DNA of 21,189 nucleotides from Basidiobolus ranarum (lineage: Eukaryota > Basidiobolomycota > Basidiobolomycetes > Basidiobolales), in assembly GCA_040143965.1 (NCBI GenBank), contig JASJQH010007086.1, positions 1 to 21,189 on the forward strand. The letters run 5' to 3'. This document shows, piece after piece, positions 11,750 to 20,449 of this stretch (positions within the stretch are counted from its first letter, which is position 1; every line of letters begins with the position of its first letter). Under the pieces are notes generated by a model, which saw only the letters and a program-made list of their open reading frames with translations, made no database searches and was not told the origin of the DNA. The position numbers and the translations under genes are program-made.

Positions 11750-12159
11750 ACTATCCATCACTGCTTGTGCCATCCTGCATATTTTTGTTGAAATGTTTGC
11801 TGTACTAGTTGTGTCTTGACATCAAATATATGCTCTATTTTCCTCAGTCTTTAGGTTGCTCAAGTGTTAATGGTAAGTTATTCCCTATCTATGCAATTCT
11901 TAGTAATTGTAGTTGTTGATTAGTCTTTTTCATTTGTTGACTTTGCTTTATGAATCTCCCATATTGATTGCTCCTTGGTATTGTACCCCTCATTTTTGAC
12001 CAGTGGTCTCTTACACTTCAAAGACTTTGCATTATATGATTGCTACACTAGCGGCTTCTTTGCATCACCTTCTTTGGCTTTGGCTGGTAGTTTACAGGTC
12101 TTACTTAACTCTGTTCTTAAGTACTTTAGAAGTGCTCCTGCAATTATCATCCATCTTAT
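11750..12159 (+). repeat. Degenerate ~84-bp tandem repeat, left block
   Basis: Successive diverged units can be followed: the GACTTTG / AACTCTG word recurs at about 11938, 12021 and 12106, a spacing of 83-85. The unit at 11937 (TTGACTTTGCTTTATGAATC, then CCCATATTGATTG and CTTGG) aligns closely with one at 19632 in the right block, and the unit at 12001 (CTTACACTTCAAAGACT) with one at 19448 (CTTTAGCACTTCAAGGACT). The block ends where the DNA transposon begins. Confidence 0.6.
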
Positions 12160-12162
12160 ATT
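12160..12162. repeat. Left target-site duplication (ATT)
   Basis: ATT directly precedes the left inverted repeat and ATT directly follows the right one at 16568-16570. A 3-bp duplication is the size used by PIF/Harbinger elements, whose usual target is TTA/TAA; read as TTA the right side would not match, so the exact register is uncertain. Confidence 0.5.
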
Positions 12163-12176
12163 AGACCTGTTCCATT
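12163..12176 (+). repeat. Left terminal inverted repeat
   Basis: AGACCTGTTCCATT is the exact reverse complement of 16554-16567. The second copy starts with the same sequence except for one C-to-T change (20450-20463). Confidence 0.85.
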
Positions 12177-12902
12177 GGACCAGGTCAGATTGTGCTGCTC
12201 AATCCAGCCTGCTAGTACACCATCTGGCACAATCTGTCAATTATCATGGCTGGGTCCTATAACACTTGATTGGACACTGTAAGGAACAATATGGCACTAT
12301 CCCACCACAATCAGACACGATGATTTTTTTGGAGATATCATGCCAGCCCATACCAAGTTACCCAATTTAGTATTGCCGAATTACAATTTGGGTAACTGAC
12401 AAAGTAAGTTCATCCCCTAGTTTGTAACTTACAAATTACTGAATGTGTAACAACAAACAGTTTATACTGTAACTTACCCAATCAAATGTATAACCGAGAC
12501 ATTCACATGCTTTTAGGCCAATCAATTGTCCCTCACTAACACAGTATCCTGATTTTCAATTGGGCACAGCAGCTCCTGCATTACAAAACACCAGTAGTTT
12601 TGGCACACCAGTGACAAATCACAGCACTTGATGGATCAATCTGCAGTATGATAGTAGTGATCAGGATTGCTTGATTCATCATTTTTAGATTGGCAAATTA
12701 TTTATTCAATCATGTAAGCTTCTAATTGGGTGAAAATGTGCACAGATTGAGCCATATCAAGCCAATATGGCTGCGCAAGCTTTTTATTGACAGACATTTT
12801 TCATTTGATTGTAGTGAAATTGCTGGTATTAATAGGCTATCATTGAGTTTTTTGATATATGACAATTTCATGCTATCAGTGTTTCATAAACACATAGGCA
12901 AT
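12163..12902 (+). repeat. Transposon left end, repeated at 20450-21189
   Basis: About 740 bp align over their whole length with the right edge of the window: I count roughly 37 substitutions and one 3-bp indel, so about 95% identity. The shared part starts exactly at the terminal inverted repeat and is still continuing when the window ends. Subterminal words ATTGTGCTG (12189-12197) and CTGGCACAAT (12224-12233) recur in the right end and may be transposase-binding sites. Confidence 0.9.
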
Positions 12903-13056
12903 CATGATCTAACTAAAGCAGTTTATGCTATATTTAACTGCAATCCAGATTGATTTTGCATGATGTGCTAAACAGTAAAGATAGGATAATGTAAGTATTA
13001 ACAAGAGTATTCAGCAGTTGCCTAGGTTTGAAGCAATACATGGTGATTTGCCACTG

Positions 13057-15113
13057 CTACTTTTGTTGTCTACTTGATATTTCCATGGCAGGAACTTTGC
13101 TTGAATCTCTGCGCTGAGTTGGTTGGTTTGATCCTGCTGAAGTTCCTCTATCTTGGCCAGCACAAACTGTGGCTTGAGGTTGATGCACTGTGGTATATGT
13201 TGGCTTGTCTGGTCTAGTTTGAGGTTCATTTGTATCTACAGTCTCTTCTTCAGATGTGGAGCCTTCACTTAATGGGTCAACCAGCCATTGCTTCTGGCAC
13301 GCAGCTCTACACGTCAACCTGGAATGTCTCACTTGAGGTTCATGCTTGACAATTATTGCTTCTTCAACCACGGTAGAAGCTTCATCTCTTTTGAATGGCC
13401 AACATGACCTCTGTTGTAAGACAGAACGTGTTGGAGCAAGTTTTCTACCTTGAGGTTTGTGCGTGACAGTTATTGCTTCTTCAGCCATGGTGGAATCTTC
13501 ATCTCCTTTGACTGGCCATGACTGTGGTTACATGGCAGTACGTGTTGGAGCAAGTTGTCTACCTTGGGGTTTGTGTTTGACAGTTCTTGCCTCTTCCACC
13601 ATGGTAGAAGCTTCATCTCTTTTGACTGGCCATAACCACAGTTGCATGGCAGTACATGTTGGAGTGAGTCTTCTACCTTGTGGTTTATGTTCTGTGGTTA
13701 TTGCTTCTTCAATCACAGTGGAAGCTTCATCTCTTTTGACTGGCCATTGCTGTGGTCACATCCCAGTATGTGTTGGAGCAAGTCATATACCTTGAGGTTT
13801 GCATTTGGCAGCTCTTGCCTCTTCAACCATGGTAGAAGCCTGATATCTTTCAATTGGCCACCGTGACCTCTGTTGCATGGCAGAATGCATTGGAGCATAT
13901 CATCTACCTTGAGGTTTGTGTTTGACTGTTGTGACTTCTTCAGGCTCAGTAAGAGCTTCACTATCTCTCTCAAACACCTGTTGTCTTGGTCTCATGGGGG
14001 TATGCATAGTAGTGGATTGCTGTCTTAGTAGATCGCTCTCAGGTGTCAGATCTTCATCCAACAAAGTGGAAGAAACTGTTCTTGCGGTGGGCCTTTGTTG
14101 TTGTCATGGGGTTGTACACATTAAACCGGTATTTCTTTCTGGTGGCATGAGCCTTGGAGCTGACTCTTCTCCAGATGTAAAAGCCCATTGGTTGGTTTGG
14201 TTGAATCAGGTAAATGGCACACTACAATGCATGAAAATGCAGGCCATCCTCTTTCTGGTTCTTCATTGACTGCTTGCTCTTCATTAAATATGGGAGCAAC
14301 ATCACAGACTGTTCCAAGCTGGCATTGCTGTCAACATGTACTACTAGCTGATGAACCAACTTGTTGGGCTCTTGCCCTTGTTGGAGGTGTTACCTCAGTT
14401 CCAGTGGTGAGTTGTGTAGATTCTTCTTGTGAAATAGATACCTTGGCAGGAGTCTCTTCAATTTGAAGTGATCTAGTATGTCTCTGCAATAGTCTACACT
14501 GCTCCAATTTGCCTTTGGGAATATCTTCTGATTCAATAAATTGTCTTGCTCTTCTCTTTACACCTCTGTTGATTACTCTTGCCGTAGTGTCCTGAAATGT
14601 TGTTTTGAACTCTGCAACCTCCATCAACAGTTGCTGCAAAGTCTCATTGAGCAGTGGTAGATATACATTTAGAGCATCTTTTGTCTCTAAAATTGAGGCT
14701 GCAACAGTTGCTTCTGGTCCATAAAAGCAAAAATGCAATTGGAATTGTGTCTTTATGGACTCAAAATCAAAATTCCTATTTCTCAATTCATGCTTTCTAT
14801 CCTCATGAGTCTTATTGTATATTTTCTTGCAGACATCTGAAGGCATGAAGATATAGTATGCTCTCCAAAGCAGAGTTGAAAGTTGCTTCCACTCTTGTCT
14901 AATGCCCCCTTCCCCAGCTTCTGTCAAGTTTATCAATAACTCCCATATATCCAAGCAAGAATTCATAGTGGATACCTGGGCATCTGTAACATCATTAGGC
15001 GCATGCTGCTTTGTGCTGCCCACACTTTCATCTGACTGCACATGTGAAATTTTTGAAGTGGTGGTTTCCTGTACCAAAGTAGGTTGTGAATCAGGAAGAA
15101 TCTGCTTTGACAT
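13057..15113 (-). pseudogene. Second gene of the DNA transposon, repeat-tailed protein
   Basis: ATG at 15111-15113 opens a 260-codon frame starting MSKQILPDSQPTL. Residues about 50-200 look globular: LDIWELLINLTEAGEGG, a W-rich helix RQEWKQLSTLLWRAYY, then helical NVYLPLLNETLQQLLMEV and a basic RGVKRRARQF that could enter the nucleus or bind nucleic acid. The frame meets TGA at 14331 but continues coherently; a frame change near 14180-14200 then leads into about 1.1 kb with the 38-residue repeats and a hydrophilic tail ending SSRQQK at 13057. Together about 685 codons with some six internal stops, mostly TGA. No known domain is recognised, and it does not look like Myb/SANT. It is divergent from the transposase and lies inside the same inverted repeats, so it is probably the element's accessory protein. 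Confidence 0.65.
13210..13935 (-). repeat. Coding tandem repeat, 114-117 bp unit
   Basis: The word ACCTTG(A/G)GGTTTG recurs at 13330, 13447, 13561, 13675, 13789 and 13906, giving steps of 117, 114, 114, 114 and 117 bp, all multiples of three. Read on the minus strand each unit is 38-39 residues: a KRDEAST part, then VEEA, then VKHKPQGR, then LAPTRTAM and a WPV end. A weaker unit lies at about 13210 (EEETVDTNEPQ). Steps divisible by three mean the array grew while it was still protein-coding. Confidence 0.85.
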
Positions 15114-15446
15114 GATACGTAACTACCATATATGTCTATGATGTCAGACTTTATTGGTTTCAATCAGAATTAGGGATCTTTTTATATCATTGGTTAAAAT
15201 GTCAAAGTTAATTTCCTATAGTGTGATCAAGCATAATGCATTCTGCTTGGAGCCGTTTTGATATATACACTAAATGAATTGATTTGGATTGAACTATGAT
15301 TAACTTTGCTGATGCAGTTTATTATATAATTTTCATGCAATTAAACATAATTGAAATAATTAGGATAATAAATGCAAACAGAAATTTTACTATACAGAAT
15401 GTAGGGAATTTTACCATGATAATTGAAATTCTTAGATAAATAACTC
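15114..15446. promoter_or_regulatory. Intergenic region between the two divergent transposon genes
   Basis: The minus-strand gene starts at 15113 and the transposase frame at 15447, so both promoters must lie in these 333 bp. It is AT-rich with several TATA-like words (TATATACAC near 15263, TATTATATAA near 15321), none of which can be singled out. Confidence 0.45.
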
Positions 15447-16381
15447 ATGCGCGCCAGATCAATCAGTATTGTGCCAGCTCAATACAAGATTAATATCATG
15501 CTCTCCATCCACTCTAACTGGTCATTCCTCATTAATCCAAAAGCAACTACTGGCTTTCCTATCACCACCCTAGAGGCTATATTTGAGAAATACTGTGGCT
15601 CATGTACTCCAATACCTACCAGAAAGCAGCTAGTCAATTTGTTTTGTTACTATAAAAACTATTGTCTAGACAGATTTCAGTGCACTATTAATGGTTGCAG
15701 AAGTGGGAGAAGCTTCCATACCAGGCTTCAAGTAAGTGAGAATTATCTAGCTTCAGTGATGAATGATGTTCAAGATGCCTGGGACAAAAGATTTAGAGAC
15801 TCTATTTTCTTCCATTTCCTGGAGTATTTCCCAATAGAGTTCATATCAGAAATATTCTTGACACATTTCCAGTCAGAATTAACAGGCCCAAAAGCAACCA
15901 AAGGCTATTCTATTCTGGCAAGTACAAAGCCCACTGTGTAAAGTTCCAGGCTTTGACAGATCTGGAAGGAAACCTTATTTGGTTTAGTTGGCCACATGCA
16001 GGGAGACACCATGACAAAAAGCTTTGGGTTGAGAGGCATGCACCATTTGTAAGATATGAGAAGACTATGGCCGATTTGGCATATGTTGGGGAAGAATGCA
16101 GATGGCTAGGATGTGTCACTGCAAACAAGAGGCCCAGAGGAGGGATACTCACAGAAAGGCAAAAGCTTTATAATGACATTTTTTCCCATTTTTGAGCAGG
16201 AGTAGAACATAGCTTTGGTTTCCTAAAGAGATATAGCATTGTAGCAGGAAAGTATAGAGGAAAATCATTTTGTGGGCCTCAATCAAAGTTAGGCAAAGTA
16301 GTCAAAATCTTGATTAATTCTCAATACATCCATACTCAAAGATATCCATTGAGAGCTCTAAACTTAAGACACTATGAATAA
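15447..16381 (+). pseudogene. DDE_Tnp_4 / Harbinger-type transposase, disrupted
   Basis: Endonuclease of the IS5/PIF-Harbinger superfamily, which would excise and insert the element. The N-terminal ~130 residues (ATG at 15447) include a helix-turn-helix-like part: TRKQLVNLFCYYKNY, then FHTRLQVSENYLASVM. The catalytic part follows in another frame: ILDTFPVRINRP (first Asp), YSGKYKAHCVKFQALTDLEG, GRHHDKKLW, MADLAYVGEE (second Asp), RPRGGILTERQKLYN, and after a TGA at 16193-16195 GVEHSFGFLKRY (Glu) and KYRGKSF. The frame ends at TAA 16379-16381 after YPLRALNLRHYE. So it carries at least one frameshift (about 15790-15840) and one stop. All three acidic residues are still readable. Length about 310 residues is a little short for the family, so the N-terminus may be incomplete. 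Confidence 0.85.
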
Positions 16382-16553
16382 AACTTTCATCATCTTTTGA
16401 ATGTGCAATAATGTTTAAAAGTACTTTTCTTAAATATGCCACATAAGTAAAATAAACTGTTTCCAAAATGGTAAGTAACATTGTGCTGGATAGTGCCCAA
16501 TCATGCCAATTTGTGCTGGCACAATTTTTAGCTGGCCTGATCTGGCTCAATAA
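16382..16553. other. Right subterminal region of the transposon
   Basis: Non-coding. ATTGTGCTGG at 16480-16489 and the near-palindrome TTGTGCTGGCACAA at 16511-16524 repeat the words seen just inside the left end, in the arrangement expected of transposase-binding sites. Confidence 0.45.
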
Positions 16554-16567
16554 AATGGAACAGGTCT
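16554..16567 (-). repeat. Right terminal inverted repeat
   Basis: AATGGAACAGGTCT, exact reverse complement of the left end at 12163-12176; followed by ATT (16568-16570), matching the left flank. Confidence 0.85.
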
Positions 16568-16570
16568 ATT

Positions 16571-17949
16571 CTAACTTCAGGTCTATTATCTATCAAAAAG
16601 TTTGGCCATTTCACATGTCTGCATCTAAATCTTCATTCCAGTATATAGGTTTTGACTGCAAGTCCATTACTCTCAAGGTAAAGATATAACTGTTTTGAAC
16701 TTGTGAATACTTGGGCATGAGTTAGAATCTTGAATCACAGACTTTAAATCCATTGCATTGAACATCACTTACCAATAGTTTAATAGGCAATAAGATTAAT
16801 GGTTGATTTGGATAATAACAATCATGCCTCTAATAATGGATTAGGGTAGGTGAATCGTGGTATTGGAATAATAGTGCAGTAATGGAATTTTAATGTGGAA
16901 AGAAATGTTTCCTTTAAAAGGTGTGAGAAACTCTATATATACTAAAATTCACACTTCAGATGAGCAGATGGGCTGATGAGCAGATGACTCATCATCTGAT
17001 CACCAGTTCATAAAGCGCAAAACAACTGTGGCTGAGACTTGAAATAATTACTCATCACTGCTTAAGACATATGTTGTAATCATACCTAAGTATAGGACCA
17101 GTTAAGATCTTGGTGATTGGCTGATCCTTTTAATATGCTGCAAAGAGCTTTAATACTGACAAAAATAGCAGTCTCATTAACTACCTAAGTATATTCCAAT
17201 ATATAAAGCATGAACCCTCAAGACTATTTAAGGAGGATGTATTCCTGTGGTGAAAAGTTAGTTGAGCTGATCTCATCACCATAACTATTAATTAGCACAG
17301 TTAATACTCATGCAGAATGCACAAACTCAGTACATTCTAATCAGCATACAAATTGACTAACTACAACACCTAAGAATTTTGAAACTTGATATTGATTTCA
17401 AGCATCTTATATACCAATTGTTTTTGTCAGCATACAATGAATAACTCTCAAGCAACTCTCCTCCAAGTGTAACCATAACATAACTAAAAATAGCATCTGC
17501 TGCTATGGTTTTGGTTTAATCAGCCAAGTACATGTTTGATAAAAAGTATGCATTTGAGAAAAGTAATACAATACCTAAACTTTACCACCAATTTGGTGAA
17601 TGCATTGACAAGTTATTTGTTAATATTGTCAACAAAGCAAAATCGTTCAAGTTCTGGTTTACTACTAATAATTGGAGTTTCACCCCTTGCCCATAGTAAT
17701 GTAAAAGCTATACATAGAGGACTTATTAAGAACTAATTAGCAACTGCTGCTTTCTTTATGTTGCTTATACAACTATTGATAATATATTTGTATTAACTTC
17801 CCTAATGGCTGATGAACCAAATTTTTTATTGAGATGAATAACCATATTAGATTCACAAACTGCTTATTGAAAGGAAAGCCCTATTATACTTTCACATATC
17901 TCAAGACATTTGAGTCTCTGCTTTTAAAAATTGCCATAATCATTGTTTC
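16571..17949. other. AT-rich non-coding stretch with one repeat/hairpin cluster
   Basis: No supported gene. GATGAGCAGATG occurs twice, 16959-16970 and 16975-16986, and the second copy lies in an inverted repeat TGATGAG (16974-16980) / CTCATCA (16988-16994). The first ~110 bases contain a GACTGCAAGTCC-like word and may be one more very diverged unit of the 84-bp array; otherwise nothing is recognised. Confidence 0.45.
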
Positions 17950-20085
17950 TTGGCTTCATACCCATGGCTCATCCTGCTCTATTTTTAGCTAGTCAGATAC
18001 CTATATTTACTTAGCATCATATCAATCTTGCTTCACAGTAGTACTTTTCATACTCAAAAGATTCTCTAGCAAATATTTCTTAAATCATTCTTTGTTATCA
18101 TTGTACCTCTTAACACTTATCAGTGATATTGAGAAAATTTTAAATGCTCCTTTGGGTATCTCCTGCATACTTGTTTTCCTAACACCATACCTTCTGTTAT
18201 TTTCCAGCAGTCTTTTAGCTGCTTAAACTCTCTCTTTGGTGCCTCCCATACCATTCAATACCTAGTATACTATCTTCTGTTCAATGCCAGCCAGTGTTAT
18301 CACTGCCTAGAATATACTTTTGGTGGCCCCAAACCCATATACTTTTTACATCATATATATTATAGTTTGCAAGCAGTTCTTACGACTGCATTATCTCTGC
18401 TTTGAGTTCTCGCCAAACAGCTCCTTATTTTTTTACATTCCTTAAATCATTTGATGATCTTCTTTAGCACTGCATAGCAACTCATTTATATTCATGTTTT
18501 AGCACTGGAACTTTAGTCATTTCTATGACATTGTTGGCACTACATAGCCTCTCCTTTTTGTTCTTACCATGCCACCAGTGTCTCAGCACCATATTTTTGG
18601 TTGTTTAACAGTGCTATTAAGCACTATGTAGCCTCTGTTTGTAGTATTCATCATACCACTTGTTTGTGGGCACCATGCCTGGAGTTGTGTGTCTGCATTC
18701 TTTAGTATTGTGTAGCCTCCACTATTAGGCCTTCCCATATTACAAGATTCTTTACTTCATACCTTTTGTTGCTTGTCAGCAGTCTTAGCACTGCATAGCC
18801 TCTTCTATTAGTACCTTGCATATCACCCATAGTGTTTCTAAGCATTTTTACTTGGGTCATTTATAAGGGCTCTTTGGCAATATTCCTGGCTTTTGGTGTT
18901 TCCAATACTGCTTGTTTTTTGTTACCATACCTTTTGCTATTTGATGGTATTCTTGGGCAAATGTATCACCTCTGCTTTGGTAATTCACACAATAATCACA
19001 ATTTTGCACTTTATCTTTGATATTTAATAGTTTACTTTAGCATTGCATAATCTCTCCTTTTAGTATATTCCATAATGCACATTACTTGGCAACATACCTC
19101 AGGTACTTGATGGTGTTATGTAGCAATGTATAAACTCTCCTTTTAGTATTTTCCTTACCACTTACGTCTTTTAACCATGCCTTCTGCAATTAATCAGATT
19201 TGTTAACACTATATAGACTCCCCTTAAAGCACTTAGCATGTTCATTGTTGTTTGGCACCATTCACTTTGCTGCTTCTCCATGGCCATTAGCAGTGTTTAA
19301 CTTCTGATTTCAGTGCTTTCTATATCAGTTGTTGCTGTTAACAGCTACCTTTTGTTATTAGTTGACTCTCTTAATCACTGCTTAGACAATGTTTTAAGTG
19401 GATTTGTATCAATTTTCCCATGTCCCCATGCCATTTGTCATTGGACTGCAGTCTTTAGCACTTCAAGGACTCTTGTTTGCATCTTTTACCCACCTGATCT
19501 CTGTTTTTGCCAAACCCTTCATTATTTTCCAGTATATACCTAAACAGCACAGACTATGTTTAAGTTTTCTCATACTGCCAATTTCCTAGCACTGTACTAT
19601 TCAAGGCTGGTTATTCATCTTTTGCACTGCATTGACTTTGCTTTAAGATCTTCCCATACTCATTGTTACTTGGCCCCATTTGTATTCTCACTGCCGGGTA
19701 GCTTTTTACACTACTTGAATTCCCATTTAGTATTGCTAATATCTATTATTACCTAGCAACATAATTTTAATCATTTGTTGGCTATCTATTTGGCTTTAGA
19801 GACTCTACTTCAAGTGGTTCCATCCACATTTTGTCTCAACACAATATGATTAGTCTTTTGCCAGCAGCAAGGTCTCTGTTTAGTATGTCTTATTCTACTC
19901 CTTTCTTGGTACTTAATCCTTATGATCAGTCTTTGGTACATCTTGAGCTCTACTTTAAGTGTAGAGCATACCAGATACTTGGTATCACACCTGGTTTTTA
20001 TGACTGCAGTCTTCAGCACTGCAAAGATCGCCCTTGGGTGTTTTCCTTACCCATGGTTTCTCAACACCATGCACAAAGTTGCTTG
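17950..20085 (+). repeat. Degenerate ~84-bp tandem repeat, right block
   Basis: About 2.1 kb of strongly diverged direct repeats. The word (T)TAGCACTGCATAG(C/A)CTC and its variants recur near 18465, 18535, 18627, 18702, 18785, 19036, 19115, 19206, 19372, 19457, 19540, 19627, 19710 and 20013, mostly 75-92 bp apart. Within a unit it is followed by CTTTTAGTA, a CCATAC-like word and TTGTTGCTTGGCACCATACC-like sequence. The plus strand is rich in T and C and poor in A compared with flanking DNA, and that bias ends abruptly near 20085. Short open frames on both strands show no known domain. Family unknown; best called a decayed mini- or macrosatellite. Confidence 0.65.
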
Positions 20086-20446
20086 TAAATGAACATATCA
20101 GCCATAAGTAGTCAACAATGTAAGAGTCAGCATGATTGCCATATCCTTATTGCAGTCTTTGAAGCCATCCACAATGGTTGTTGATCTGTTTGTGACAAAG
20201 ATTATTGGCTGCAAAATTCATAAACAAAATGCACACTCACTCTTAACCATTGGCTAAGGTAGCAACAATCCTAGACTTGATGAAATGGAATGGGCATTTT
20301 GAGCAACATATTTAATTAATTTCAACTTGTTGAGTCTTCTTTAAAATTTTTGATTTAAGCAATCTGCTACTAACATCAGCATGATTTGGTATTTCTGTAT
20401 GCTATCACATATATATAAATTATGCTTAAATATCTGAACTTTCATC
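20086..20446. other. Spacer between tandem array and second transposon copy
   Basis: Ordinary AT-rich sequence without recognisable gene or repeat; composition returns to that seen before 17.9 kb. Confidence 0.45.
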
Positions 20447-20449
20447 ATT

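Larger units (their letters stand above)
12163..16567. mobile_element. PIF/Harbinger-like DNA transposon, 4.4 kb, decayed
   Basis: The element is bounded by perfect 14-bp terminal inverted repeats, AGACCTGTTCCATT and AATGGAACAGGTCT, and flanked by ATT on both sides. Inside lie a plus-strand DDE transposase (15447-16381) and, divergently, a long minus-strand gene (13057-15113), separated by a 333-bp intergenic region. Two divergent genes, one a DDE_Tnp_4-type transposase, and a 3-bp duplication fit the PIF/Harbinger superfamily; the second protein does not look like the usual Myb/SANT partner. Both genes are now disrupted. The left ~790 bp contains no supported gene and recurs at 20450. The element sits within or beside the 84-bp tandem array. 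Confidence 0.85.

Noticed and set aside
12726-12953. A 75-codon open frame in the transposon left end, open also in the second copy (21016 onward).
   Set aside because: It starts at TTG, and about nine of 58 comparable residues differ between copies at ~95% DNA identity, so changes are mostly amino-acid altering. It looks like unconstrained subterminal DNA.
13457-14466. Plus-strand open frames with Cys/Ser-rich repeats.
   Set aside because: They are antisense shadows of the minus-strand 38-residue repeat gene; the minus reading has consistent hydrophilic composition, in-frame unit lengths and an ATG-led upstream domain.
17950-20085. C2H2 zinc-finger gene cluster suggested by the ~84-bp period.
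   Set aside because: Neither strand shows the Cys-x2-Cys ... His-x3-His pattern or a linker such as TGEKP in the units inspected.
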